Below, in pieces: positions 1-7,137 of a stretch of 8,772 bases of DNA. Location of the stretch: the NCBI GenBank assembly GCA_003503355.1, contig DOCS01000234.1, positions 1-8,772 on the forward strand. The letters are read 5' to 3'. Within the stretch, counting starts at the first letter, position 1. Every line of letters begins with the position of its first letter. Position numbers and translations under genes: made by a program. This DNA is from Opitutia bacterium. Its GTDB lineage: Bacteria > Verrucomicrobiota > Verrucomicrobiia > Opitutales > Coraliomargaritaceae. The notes under the pieces were generated by a model. It ran no database searches. It had not been told where the DNA came from and saw only the letters and a program-made list of their open reading frames with translations.

Positions 1-1343
1 CCGTCGCCGGCTTCCGGAGTGCCAGCGACAAGACCCGTGTCGTTGTCGTACGCAGTGATTGTCACCGTCACCTCTTCATTGAGAACACTCGCAGTGTCAT
101 CAACAGTCGTAATCGTTACTGCGGCAACATTGCCGGTTACCACGTTGAAGCGCTCGATCGGGCTCACCCCCTCATTGCCACGGGCATCAAACGCACGCGC
201 ATATAGATTATAAATACCGAGATCCGCACTGGTCAGCAATGCGCTGTAGCGGTATTCATTAGCAGTACCCGTCGGGCTCAACGCTCCATAAACGCTGTCG
301 CCATTCACCGGATCGGACTTCCACAGCTCCACGCTCAGCAAACCATCGGCATCAGTGGCCGTGACGTTCACTTCCAATAAAGTTCCGATCGACGCATCGT
401 TCAAGGGATCAATCACCACCACAGGCACCGCACTAGCCAGCACGGTGGCCTCCGTAACCGTGGAAACAGCAACATTACCACTGTCATCGATGGCTCTCGC
501 CTCCAACTGCATGACGCCGATATCGACTGCAGTAGTCTTATAATTAAGCTCGTATTGATTCGCAGTACCATTGGGCGTAGCGGCGCCGAGCAATGCGCCA
601 GTGGCGTTGTTATACACCTCGACCGCGATCACTTGGCCATCATCACCATCCGTAGCGGTTACAGTGATGTTGACAGTATCGGCAGCGGTAAAATCGCTAT
701 CAAGCGTGCCCGGTTCTGCGGCATCTTCTAGTCCTATACCACTCACGGCTGGCACCTCGCCAGTCACCACAGCGAGGCTCGCCACCGCAGAGATCGACAC
801 GTTGCCGCGGTCATCGGTGGCACGGGCATTCAGTTCCAAGCGCCCTAAATACGCCAGGCTGGCTTGTAAATTCAAGCGGTAGCTGTCGTCGCCGACCTTG
901 GTCGCCGCAGCGATCTCGGTGTCGCCATCGAAAATAACAACGGAGACCACTGAGCCATCGGCATCGCTGGCGGTCACCTCAATCGCCACGGACTCGCCTA
1001 GCTCGACCGACGCGCCCGTGACGGGGCTGGCAATGGACACCGTTGGCACGTCACCAGTCACCACACTGAGATACACTTTCTCTGACTTGCCTACATTGCC
1101 ATTGTCGTCAGTTGCCTGTGCTGCCAATTCATGCAAACCAAGATCATTAATCGAAGTCACATACAGCAGTTTGAATTTGTATTGAGAGATTTGCGACGCG
1201 ATCCCAAGCGAGGTTGCACCATCAAACACTTCCACTTGAGAAATATTTGCATTCGTTTGAGCCGCGGTAATTTCAATTTCAACCACCTCTCCCGCATCAA
1301 CATTTGATACGACGGCAGGGCTGCTAATCTGTACAACCGGTAC
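1..1343 (-). repeat. Array of Ig-like domain repeats within the large secreted protein
   Basis: Four full repeats and one partial repeat are visible, at residues about 356-450 (1343-1059), 453-549 (1052-762), 552-656 (755-441), 661-757 (428-138) and 760 onward (131-1). The units are diverged in sequence but share a frame: a linker of the form VVTGxVP or a variant, a strand such as VSIASP, a V-x-V-TASDADG loop, a V-x-VFDG-type strand, then L-x-ARATDDxGN. Linkers read TGDVP, TGEVP, ASAVP and TGNVA at successive boundaries. This spacing is what Big_9/cadherin-like repeats show. The array continues past base 1, so the total copy number is unknown. Confidence 0.8.
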
Positions 1344-2408
1344 TGGATTGTACCCTTTGATTTCGAAAATAAAGTCATCTGAAATCACATCTGGAGTACC
1401 AGAGTTGTTACCATCTTCGAACAGTTCAGCGCTCACGGTGTATTCGCCGGGAATCAAGATACCAGACTCAGGATATTCAAAAATAGGAGCTAAAATTTCA
1501 CCGCCATTGAGATCAGGATCTAAGTTACCATCCGCTATAACCGTCTCTACCACGCCTAAGCTGTCAGTCACTTTAAGGTTAAACTTTTGAAGTTTTGTAT
1601 CAAAGGGATAAAACTCTGCGATGATCGGTATCACGGCAGAAGCCCCAGGACTGAAACCACTATCAACATAGCCAACACCACTAGTACCAAGACCGCCCAG
1701 CTGGACGTCATTTATTCCAAAAGTAACCGACACTTCTGTCGGCAAATCAGTGAGACGACCACCAGAGGTCACGTTACCAGATATAGCAAACTCGTTTGCA
1801 TCAGTCTCAGTATCTTGAAAAGTATACATAAAGGTCAAGTCACTAGCATCTCGAGGATAATAGCCCGTACCTTTAGTTAGCTGCAAAATCTTGTAGTTGT
1901 ACGTTTCGCTGGTTACACCTAGGTCTTTATCAATAACAATATTGGTTGCTTCCCCGTCTTGGTACCATGCAAAGAAAGCGGGAACAAAGTTCTCATTCTG
2001 AAAACCAGCTTCGGGAGATATAATTACTGCTGCGCTAGTATCCTCGGCATAGCCGACGATTACTGTTAATTCGGCTACTGTATCTCCATCGTCATTGGAG
2101 GCTGTGATAGTGACCGTGTGCACTCCGCGCGTTGCACCGTCATCTAAAGAAATAACATCTGCCACACCAGACCCAGAAAGAGTACCTGTACCATCGAATA
2201 ATAACCATCCGTCGTCGATTGGATCACCCGCCACAGTTATAGTGGTGGCGTCGGACACGACATCGTAGCTGAACGCCTCGCCCACAGTGGCAACCACCTC
2301 GAGGTCACTGGTAATCGTAGCGGCCGCAGCCTGTAGCAGATTCCCCACCCCTGCGAGAATGACGAATAAAAGGGGGAATTTGCGAAGATTTTGAAGTAAG
2401 GGGATCAC
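1..2408 (-). CDS. Large secreted Ig-like repeat protein, C-terminus beyond the window
   Basis: I translated this frame by hand from a GTG at 2408-2406; it stays open for 802 codons to the window edge, so the C-terminus is missing. Residues 1-10 (MIPLLQNLRK), a hydrophobic stretch at 11-25 and an AAAA cleavage-like site near 27-30 form a typical Sec signal peptide. Residues about 33-118 resemble a He_PIG-type Ig fold (VGEAFSYDV early, GVHTVTITASNDDGD late). Residues 125-350 are unrecognised. From 356 onward come Ig-like repeats (Big_9 or cadherin-like), each with a P-x-V start, a TASDADG-type loop and an ARATDDRGN-type end. The family usually serves in surface proteins and adhesins. The start is uncertain: an in-frame GTG at 2444-2442 would add 12 residues but gives a less typical signal peptide, and neither GTG has a strong ribosome binding site. 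The first in-frame ATG is only at residue 194 (1829). A terminator separates it from the secretin operon, so a link to the pilus is inference. Confidence 0.85.
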   Translation of the reverse strand, partial: MIPLLQNLRKFPLLFVILAGVGNLLQAAAATITSDLEVVATVGEAFSYDVVSDATTITVAGDPIDDGWLLFDGTGTLSGSGVADVISLDDGATRGVHTVTITASNDDGDTVAELTVIVGYAEDTSAAVIISPEAGFQNENFVPAFFAWYQDGEATNIVIDKDLGVTSETYNYKILQLTKGTGYYPRDASDLTFMYTFQDTETDANEFAISGNVTSGGRLTDLPTEVSVTFGINDVQLGGLGTSGVGYVDSGFSPGASAVIPIIAEFYPFDTKLQKFNLKVTDSLGVVETVIADGNLDPDLNGGEILAPIFEYPESGILIPGEYTVSAELFEDGNNSGTPDVISDDFIFEIKGYNPVPVVQISSPAVVSNVDAGEVVEIEITAAQTNANISQVEVFDGATSLGIASQISQYKFKLLYVTSINDLGLHELAAQATDDNGNVGKSEKVYLSVVTGDVPTVSIASPVTGASVELGESVAIEVTASDADGSVVSVVIFDGDTEIAAATKVGDDSYRLNLQASLAYLGRLELNARATDDRGNVSISAVASLAVVTGEVPAVSGIGLEDAAEPGTLDSDFTAADTVNITVTATDGDDGQVIAVEVYNNATGALLGAATPNGTANQYELNYKTTAVDIGVMQLEARAIDDSGNVAVSTVTEATVLASAVPVVVIDPLNDASIGTLLEVNVTATDADGLLSVELWKSDPVNGDSVYGALSPTGTANEYRYSALLTSADLGIYNLYARAFDARGNEGVSPIERFNVVTGNVAAVTITTVDDTASVLNEEVTVTITAYDNDTGLVAGTPEAGD

Positions 2409-2429
2409 AATAAAAATGAATGGGGAGTT

Positions 2430-2435
2430 ATTATA
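2430..2435 (-). promoter_or_regulatory. Possible -10 element for the Ig-repeat gene
   Basis: On the minus strand this reads TATAAT, an exact sigma-70 consensus -10, in an AT-rich stretch. It lies 21 bases before the GTG start, which would leave a leader of roughly 15 bases. No good -35 is seen at 16-18 bases upstream (the region reads GAGATC/AGAGAT), so it may be chance. It would be excluded if translation really begins at the upstream GTG at 2444. Confidence 0.3.
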
Positions 2436-2637
2436 TTTTATCACAATGGGGGGATCTCTATAAGTAGCAACGCAAAATTTCCCAGCCCAATTGAGCAAAA
2501 TCGCTTTATCATATTTTTAACAAGAACGACCCCTGCCATCACATTTTATGCGTACCACTCATTGCAAGATCGACGACCCGCACCTAGAACCAGCCGCACA
2601 CTTTTATACCCCCAGCTGAAGAACCTCCGCCCAGAGC

Positions 2638-2676
2638 AAATAAAAGAAACCGCTTGCTCCTATAGGAGCAAGCGGC
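2638..2676 (-). terminator. Rho-independent terminator of the secretin operon
   Basis: A perfect 11-bp inverted repeat, CCGCTTGCTCC at 2650-2660 and GGAGCAAGCGG at 2665-2675, encloses a TATA loop. In the minus-strand transcript it is followed directly by TTTCTTTTATTT. This is a strong intrinsic terminator about 105 bases after the secretin stop. On the plus strand the hairpin is followed by CAGGG, so it acts in one direction only. It suggests the Ig-repeat gene has its own promoter. Confidence 0.9.
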
Positions 2677-2770
2677 AGGGACGCAGACGAAACCTTTACT
2701 TCCGCACAAATACTGACGACAGCCCGCCAACAAGGGAGCTAGCACCACACCGTATCACTCAAGCTAACAA

Positions 2771-2789
2771 GTTGAGTTAATCACTCAAC
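2771..2789. repeat. Short inverted repeat over the secretin stop codon
   Basis: GTTGAGT (2771-2777) and ACTCAAC (2783-2789) form a 7-bp inverted repeat with a 5-base spacer, covering the secretin TGA (2783-2781). It has no T-run after it in the minus-strand direction and lies upstream of the real terminator. It could be an mRNA 3' stability element or chance. Confidence 0.4.
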
Positions 2790-5700
2790 CGTCGGCGCTT
2801 CGATCGAACGATTCACGGAACCGGAAGGCGTCATGATGGTCGGATTCTGAAACAGCGAATTGGCCTTCACATTGCGATAGCTTTGGCGTGCCGGCGAACC
2901 GCCTGGGCTGACCAGATTGGCGGTCACGAAAATAAGCAGGTTGCGCTTGTCACGTGTTTCGCCTTCAGAGCGAAACAGACGGCCGATAAAAGGAATATCA
3001 CCAAGGATCGGCACCTTGTCGCTGACGGTTTTCACTTCGTCGCGGGTCAAGCCACCCATCACAACGGTTGCCCCATCAAAGACAGTGACTTCGGTGATGA
3101 TCTCACGTGTCGAGAAAATCGGCTGATAGAAGCCCGCAGGCACGGTGACACTCAGGTCGCCAGAGATAGCGACACTCGGCCCACCATATTCAACGAAGCC
3201 TTCAAACTCGGTGACCTTGGGTTCGAGTCTCAAACTGATGGTATCGTCACTTTCCACATTCGGTGTCACGCGCATTTCAACCCCAATATCCTTGGTGACA
3301 AAGTCCTGCGGGGTGCCCGCGGTAATGGAAATAGAAGCAGCACTGCTACTGCTACTGCTACTACTACTGCCGCCGCCGCCGGCTTCCGACTGGATATCAC
3401 CATAACTCTCAGGGTAACGCAGCTGCTGCGCGACCTTGATCGTCGCCTCCTTGCCGGAAAGAACAGTCACTTTCGGTGCGCTCATTAAATCGCTGCCCGC
3501 CTTGCGTGACAGCGCACGTAACGCGACATCAACACTGGCGCCAGCGACATTCCAGCCTGAGGAAGTGAACAGGCTGGCCGCAGATGCTGCCAAATCAATG
3601 GTGGTTGTCAGGCTAGGCGGCGCATTGACGGCAACCACATTACCACCGACGGTGATAGCCGACTGCGACAAGCCCGTTCCAAAGGAGTCATTTAAACTGC
3701 GATTGCCTGTATCAAAATTACGACTGTACGAGTACTTCTGCCGACCCTCGTCATCCACGATAGGAATGCCAGTTGCGTCAAATAAAGCGGTTGCGCCGTG
3801 CTCAACGCCCCACTTAAAGCCAAGCTCGTCCAAATCACCTTGCGTCACTTCGAGGAACTTCGCTTCAATCTCGACCTGCTTCACTTCGTTGTAGTTACGC
3901 AGAATGACGCGCATGCGTTCCAAGTTGCGACTAGTTTGCGTCACAATCAACTGTTCGCCATCGAACGCGAGGCTGGCACCGGGAAGTTCAAAATTGACCC
4001 CAGCACTTTGGAAAAACCGCTTCAACGCGGTCGTCTCGTCATTCGCAGGGGCACCACCCCCGCCCGAGGACGGTGCGGCAAATGGGTCTACGGCAGCCGA
4101 CGAACCGCCACTGTCATCACGGAAACCAGTCAGGCGGATGATCGTCGCGCGTGAAATTGGAAAGAACTCAGTGACATTCGAAGACTCGCCGCCGGTCGCA
4201 TCGCTGGCGTCCACAGTCACCGCGTCGGCGCCCACTGTGTAAGCAAAATTCACCTGCTGAGTGACAAATTCAAGAATGCGGTCCAAGTTGAGGTTACGTA
4301 AACTAATGTTGACGCGCGGATTACTTTCATTCGCATCGAAAAGTGGCACAATATTCACTCCCACTTTCTCTGGATCATATTCGACCGAGAGTTCGGATAG
4401 CGTATCGATGACACGGGTCAGCTCCATTCCGGAGAAATTCACCTGCGGAACCACGATCGCCTTCATCTTCTGCAGGATACCGGAATCAATGATGCCGACC
4501 TCTTCATCACCCGCGTCAATATTGAACACTTTGGGGCGCTCCCAACCCTGATCCACTTCAGCGAGCATTCGATTGCGTGTCTTATAAAGATTTTGCTTAT
4601 GAATTCCACGGAGTATTTCAGCGATGCGGGCCTGAAACAGCTTCGCCTCAGGATTGTTGGCCTCGCGTGCTTCGACCTCCTTAAAAGTGGCAGAAGCACC
4701 ATCGAAGTCGCCATTCAAGAATTGTGCACGACCGCGCACCAGCAAGTCCTCAATGATTACATTTTGTGCCACGAACTCGGGACTGATTTCTTCAATGACT
4801 CGTGCGTAAGGATCCGCAGCTTCAGTATCGAGCTTTTTGGTCAACTTCTTTGCACCACGCGAAAGGGCACCTGCCGCGAGATACTCCTCGAGCAGCTGTC
4901 GCGCTGCCACGGCATTGCCAGCTTTAGACAGTGCCTGCGCTTCCATTAACATAATGTCGGTCTTGGTGGACTCAATCGCTTCAAGTACTTTGGCAGTAGA
5001 AGCGTTCAGCGTCAGGCTGGTGGACGCCAAATTGAGCATTCCGTTGGCTTTCGCATACGCACCGAGTTCCGCCAGCATGTTCGCTTCTTTAACCGCATTT
5101 TCCGCAGCTGTAATCTGCTTCGCCTGATCCGCAGCTGCCGCAGCTACGATGGAGTCAGCAGCAGCGGTTTTTTTTGCTTGCTCTGCTATAACTGCAGCGG
5201 CCGCAGCCGCCTGTTGCTTTTGCTCCGCAATCGCTGCTGCCTCTGCCCGTTGCTCTTGCTCCGCAATCGCTGCTGCCGCTTTCAGTTGCTCCTGCTCCGC
5301 AATCGCCGCTGCCGCCGCAGATGCCTTTTTCTGCTGCTCAGCAACTACCGCCGCAACCTGCTTATCCAGCTTTTTTGTCAAATTCTTTGCCGCACGCGAA
5401 CTACCACCCGCCGCGCGATACGCGTCGAGAAACTGTCGCGCCCCGACAATGTTGCCTTCTTTAGCAAGTGACTGCGCTTTCAATAATACAATGTCGAGCT
5501 TAGTGGACTCGATCGATTCAAGTACCTTTGAAGTCGATACATTCAGTGTCAAACTGGCTGACGCGGCATCAAGCACTTGATTGGCTTGAACATAAGCATC
5601 GTGTGCCGCTAGGATTTGCGCCTCGTCAATCGCAACTTCCGCTGCCGCAATCAGCTGCTTTTGATCCGAAACCACCGCTTCGACAATCGCTTCTGCATCA

Positions 5701-6194
5701 GCATCAGCGGCTTGTTTCTTTTCTGGGCGATTGTTACTGCCTCGCCGCGCAGAGATTGATTTGGTTCGGCTATACGCCGTAGCTGTTTTAACATCGGCAT
5801 TTGATTGATTAACAACAACGGGCTCGTCAACCGCTTCTGCAGCGGCCGGTTCGAGCTGGATAGGAGCTACTGTACTGTTCGCATCAACCGACACTTGAGC
5901 CGCTACCGCATTCGACACTTCGCTATTTTGTACTTCAATGGATTTATCGATGCGAGCAACCAAGCGTTGTACGTTGGCATCGTCGGGTGCGACTTTGACC
6001 AACTCATCTGCATGTTTTTTAGCTAGCCCAAGATTACCGGAGTCGTGCGCACGGAGCGTATCCGCCATCAGCTGAATTTTCTGCGGAGCACTCTGCGCAG
6101 TCGCCATTTGAGGTACGAAGGCATGATGAGATCCTAGCGCAGCAGCCATGAGGAAGGCCGAAATGCGCAGACGTGCAGCGAGGTATTTTTTCAT
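2781..6194 (-). CDS. Secretin (GspD/PilQ superfamily) with a very long repeat-bearing N-terminus, Amuc_1098-like
   Basis: This is the outer-membrane channel of a type IV pilus or type II secretion-like machine, 1137 aa. Residues 1-34 are a signal peptide (cleavage near ATAQSA). Residues 37-85 and 485-530 look TPR-like. Two homologous helical modules (177-277 and 356-456) flank an Ala/Glu/Gln coiled coil (284-340). Residues about 580-662 look like an N0/STN domain (VNFSGMELTRVIDTLSELS), 675-770 like an N1-type secretin_N domain with a Ser/Gly-rich loop at 692-720. The core starts at VKQVEIEAKFLEVTQ (771-785), with SAPKVTVLSGKEATI (905-919), DIGVEMRVTPNV (969-980), VVMGGLTRDE (1044-1053) and the signature VPILGDIPFIGRLF (1061-1074) then NLLIFVTANLV (1085-1095). 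The common TP in that last motif is TA here. Classical PilQ proteins are roughly 700 aa with AMIN domains; none is seen. ATG 6194 is supported by the signal peptide and a distant AAAGGAA. It is the last gene of the operon, before a terminator. Confidence 0.95.
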   Translation of the reverse strand: MKKYLAARLRISAFLMAAALGSHHAFVPQMATAQSAPQKIQLMADTLRAHDSGNLGLAKKHADELVKVAPDDANVQRLVARIDKSIEVQNSEVSNAVAAQVSVDANSTVAPIQLEPAAAEAVDEPVVVNQSNADVKTATAYSRTKSISARRGSNNRPEKKQAADADAEAIVEAVVSDQKQLIAAAEVAIDEAQILAAHDAYVQANQVLDAASASLTLNVSTSKVLESIESTKLDIVLLKAQSLAKEGNIVGARQFLDAYRAAGGSSRAAKNLTKKLDKQVAAVVAEQQKKASAAAAAIAEQEQLKAAAAIAEQEQRAEAAAIAEQKQQAAAAAAVIAEQAKKTAAADSIVAAAAADQAKQITAAENAVKEANMLAELGAYAKANGMLNLASTSLTLNASTAKVLEAIESTKTDIMLMEAQALSKAGNAVAARQLLEEYLAAGALSRGAKKLTKKLDTEAADPYARVIEEISPEFVAQNVIIEDLLVRGRAQFLNGDFDGASATFKEVEAREANNPEAKLFQARIAEILRGIHKQNLYKTRNRMLAEVDQGWERPKVFNIDAGDEEVGIIDSGILQKMKAIVVPQVNFSGMELTRVIDTLSELSVEYDPEKVGVNIVPLFDANESNPRVNISLRNLNLDRILEFVTQQVNFAYTVGADAVTVDASDATGGESSNVTEFFPISRATIIRLTGFRDDSGGSSAAVDPFAAPSSGGGGAPANDETTALKRFFQSAGVNFELPGASLAFDGEQLIVTQTSRNLERMRVILRNYNEVKQVEIEAKFLEVTQGDLDELGFKWGVEHGATALFDATGIPIVDDEGRQKYSYSRNFDTGNRSLNDSFGTGLSQSAITVGGNVVAVNAPPSLTTTIDLAASAASLFTSSGWNVAGASVDVALRALSRKAGSDLMSAPKVTVLSGKEATIKVAQQLRYPESYGDIQSEAGGGGSSSSSSSSSAASISITAGTPQDFVTKDIGVEMRVTPNVESDDTISLRLEPKVTEFEGFVEYGGPSVAISGDLSVTVPAGFYQPIFSTREIITEVTVFDGATVVMGGLTRDEVKTVSDKVPILGDIPFIGRLFRSEGETRDKRNLLIFVTANLVSPGGSPARQSYRNVKANSLFQNPTIMTPSGSVNRSIEAPTVE
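3342..3380 (-). repeat. Ser/Gly codon microsatellite inside the secretin core
   Basis: Bases 3342-3368 encode nine consecutive serines (residues 943-951) using only AGT and AGC in near-alternating order, and 3369-3380 encode four glycines (939-942) with four identical GGC codons. The tract sits between the YPESYGDIQSE strand and DFVTKDIGVEM of the secretin domain, probably in a loop. Trinucleotide slippage here would change loop length without breaking the frame. Confidence 0.85.
4827..5129 (-). repeat. Secretin helical module, copy 2
   Basis: Residues 356-456 of the secretin. They align without gaps to residues 177-277 with about 60% identity by eye; shared blocks include SLTLN, KVLE, IEST and LTKKLD. 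The predicted content is helical and TPR-like, with two helical hairpins around the A-x-N and GN-x-V-x-ARQ positions. Confidence 0.85.
5175..5345 (-). repeat. IAEQ coiled-coil repeat in the secretin
   Basis: Residues 284-340 contain VAEQ at 284 and IAEQ at 298, 310, 322 and 336, spaced 14, 12, 12 and 14 residues, separated by Ala-rich and Gln/Lys-rich stretches. At DNA level the central copies repeat with a 36-base period (the plus strand shows CTCCGCAATCGC three times). The composition suggests a long amphipathic helix or coiled coil joining the two helical modules. Confidence 0.85.
5364..5666 (-). repeat. Secretin helical module, copy 1
   Basis: Residues 177-277 of the secretin, paralogous to residues 356-456. 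The copies begin DQKQ and DQAK and both end LTKKLD, so the duplicated unit is 101 residues (303 bases). DNA similarity is clearly lower than a recent duplication would give, so the event is old. Confidence 0.85.
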
Positions 6195-6207
6195 ATTTGG
6201 GTTTATG

Positions 6208-6214
6208 TTCCTTT
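6208..6214 (-). promoter_or_regulatory. Probable ribosome binding site of the secretin gene
   Basis: The minus strand reads AAAGGAA in the 34-base gap before the secretin ATG, with a 13-base spacer that is longer than usual. It is the only Shine-Dalgarno-like element near this start and supports ATG at 6194. Confidence 0.45.
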
Positions 6215-6228
6215 AATTCTTAAAATGG

Positions 6229-7131
6229 TTAGAGCGTGAAGTCAAAGAATTGACTTTCCTCCTTCGCCCTAGGAAAGGCTTCAGTTGCGGTGCCGAGCGC
6301 TGCAGGTGCTGCCTCAGTGGCCTTTCGCAGGTAAAGCGTCTCGGTTTCAAACTCCAGTAGGTCGTAGTCGATCCGTTCGACGATCACGTATGATTCGTCC
6401 AAATTAATTTCCTGCAGCACACACTCACCCGTAGCGATCTCAAAGTCAGCAGGCACTTCTTTCAATTCAATGTTTACAGTCGGATCCTCATCGGAACGCA
6501 GCACCACCGTGACACCTTCAGCAATTAGGCGCTCTCCGTGGGTCAGAACGACTTCCTCACCTATGCGCTGATCCAACAACGTGGCCTTGGCAACCTTGTA
6601 AGGGTTACCATCATCGTCCCGCAAACGGTCTATCCCAAAGTGAAGCAACTTGAACTCAGCATCATCTTTTTCATCCCCAACGCGTACACGGATCTGCTTG
6701 CCTGTTTCTTCATTAAAGAGCAGCAACAAGCTCAGAGAGGCGTCACTCCGATCGTCAATATACCCCTCTAGCTGAATACGATACGCATTCCTCCGCAGAT
6801 CAGCCAGATAAACACCAATGGGCTGCTTTGCCTCAACATCATCACTATAAGGCGGCTTGAATTTAAAAGTGCCGTCGTCATCAATATAGATTTTAGGCGG
6901 AGTAAAGACATCATACAGTTCGCCAGGGGCTTGTTCGGTAACCTCGGGCCACGTGGCCACGATTTCAGGCGGTTGCCGCACCGGGATGACATCATACGGA
7001 AAATCCTCAGGTTGACCAAACTGCAACTGAGCCGACGGCATTGCACTGGATTTCATCAAGTAAAAGCCAATTCCCGCAAGGAGGATCAATACAGCCAATG
7101 CTAAAAGCAGCTTGTCGTATATTTTATTCAT
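6229..7131 (-). CDS. Single-pass membrane protein in the pilP position, Amuc_1099-like
   Basis: This 300-aa protein has a short cytoplasmic start (MNKIYDK), one membrane segment at about residues 7-25 and an acidic periplasmic part. The recognisable stretch is ELYDVFTPPKIYID (71-84) after W61, which I associate with the Amuc_1099 family found beside verrucomicrobial pilus secretins. From about 105 on, alternating hydrophobic patterns (QIRVRVGDE, GVTVVLRSD, ESYVIVERID) suggest beta domains. The C-terminus (271-300) is Ala/Glu-rich and probably disordered. It lies between the PilO-like gene (6-base gap) and the secretin (34-base gap), exactly where pilP sits in pilMNOPQ. I infer it links the inner-membrane complex to the secretin, but I cannot show homology to PilP; it lacks a lipobox, while PilP is usually a lipoprotein. 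The biochemical function is not established. Confidence 0.85.
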   Translation of the reverse strand: MNKIYDKLLLALAVLILLAGIGFYLMKSSAMPSAQLQFGQPEDFPYDVIPVRQPPEIVATWPEVTEQAPGELYDVFTPPKIYIDDDGTFKFKPPYSDDVEAKQPIGVYLADLRRNAYRIQLEGYIDDRSDASLSLLLLFNEETGKQIRVRVGDEKDDAEFKLLHFGIDRLRDDDGNPYKVAKATLLDQRIGEEVVLTHGERLIAEGVTVVLRSDEDPTVNIELKEVPADFEIATGECVLQEINLDESYVIVERIDYDLLEFETETLYLRKATEAAPAALGTATEAFPRAKEESQFFDFTL

Positions 7132-7137
7132 GTGGGA

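Larger units (their letters stand above)
2409..2780. other. Intergenic stretch between the secretin and the Ig-repeat gene
   Basis: No convincing gene lies here. It holds the secretin operon terminator (2638-2676), a possible -10 element for the downstream gene (2430-2435), and two copies of GCAAAAT at 2472-2478 and 2495-2501. A plus-strand frame at 2562-2780 runs straight through the terminator hairpin, encodes an Arg/Thr/Pro-rich peptide without recognisable features, and is judged spurious. The stretch between 2502 and 2637 shows nothing I can name. Confidence 0.6.

Noticed and set aside
19..1185. Series of Thr/Ser/Val-rich plus-strand frames
   Set aside because: They are antisense shadows of the Ig-like repeats; the minus strand has one uninterrupted frame with domain motifs and a signal peptide.
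2562..2780. Plus-strand open frame of 72 codons in the intergenic region
   Set aside because: It reads through the perfect terminator hairpin, is Arg/Thr/Pro-rich with no recognisable domain, and has no clear ribosome binding site.
2883..3488. Long plus-strand frame of 201 codons
   Set aside because: It lies wholly antisense to the conserved secretin core, and its Thr/Ala run is the reverse of the Ser microsatellite.
5149..5580. Plus-strand Cys/Ala-rich frame and a CRISPR-like look of spaced repeats
   Set aside because: Both are the antisense image of the IAEQ coding repeat; units are 36 bases end to end without spacers, and the minus frame encodes a coherent protein.
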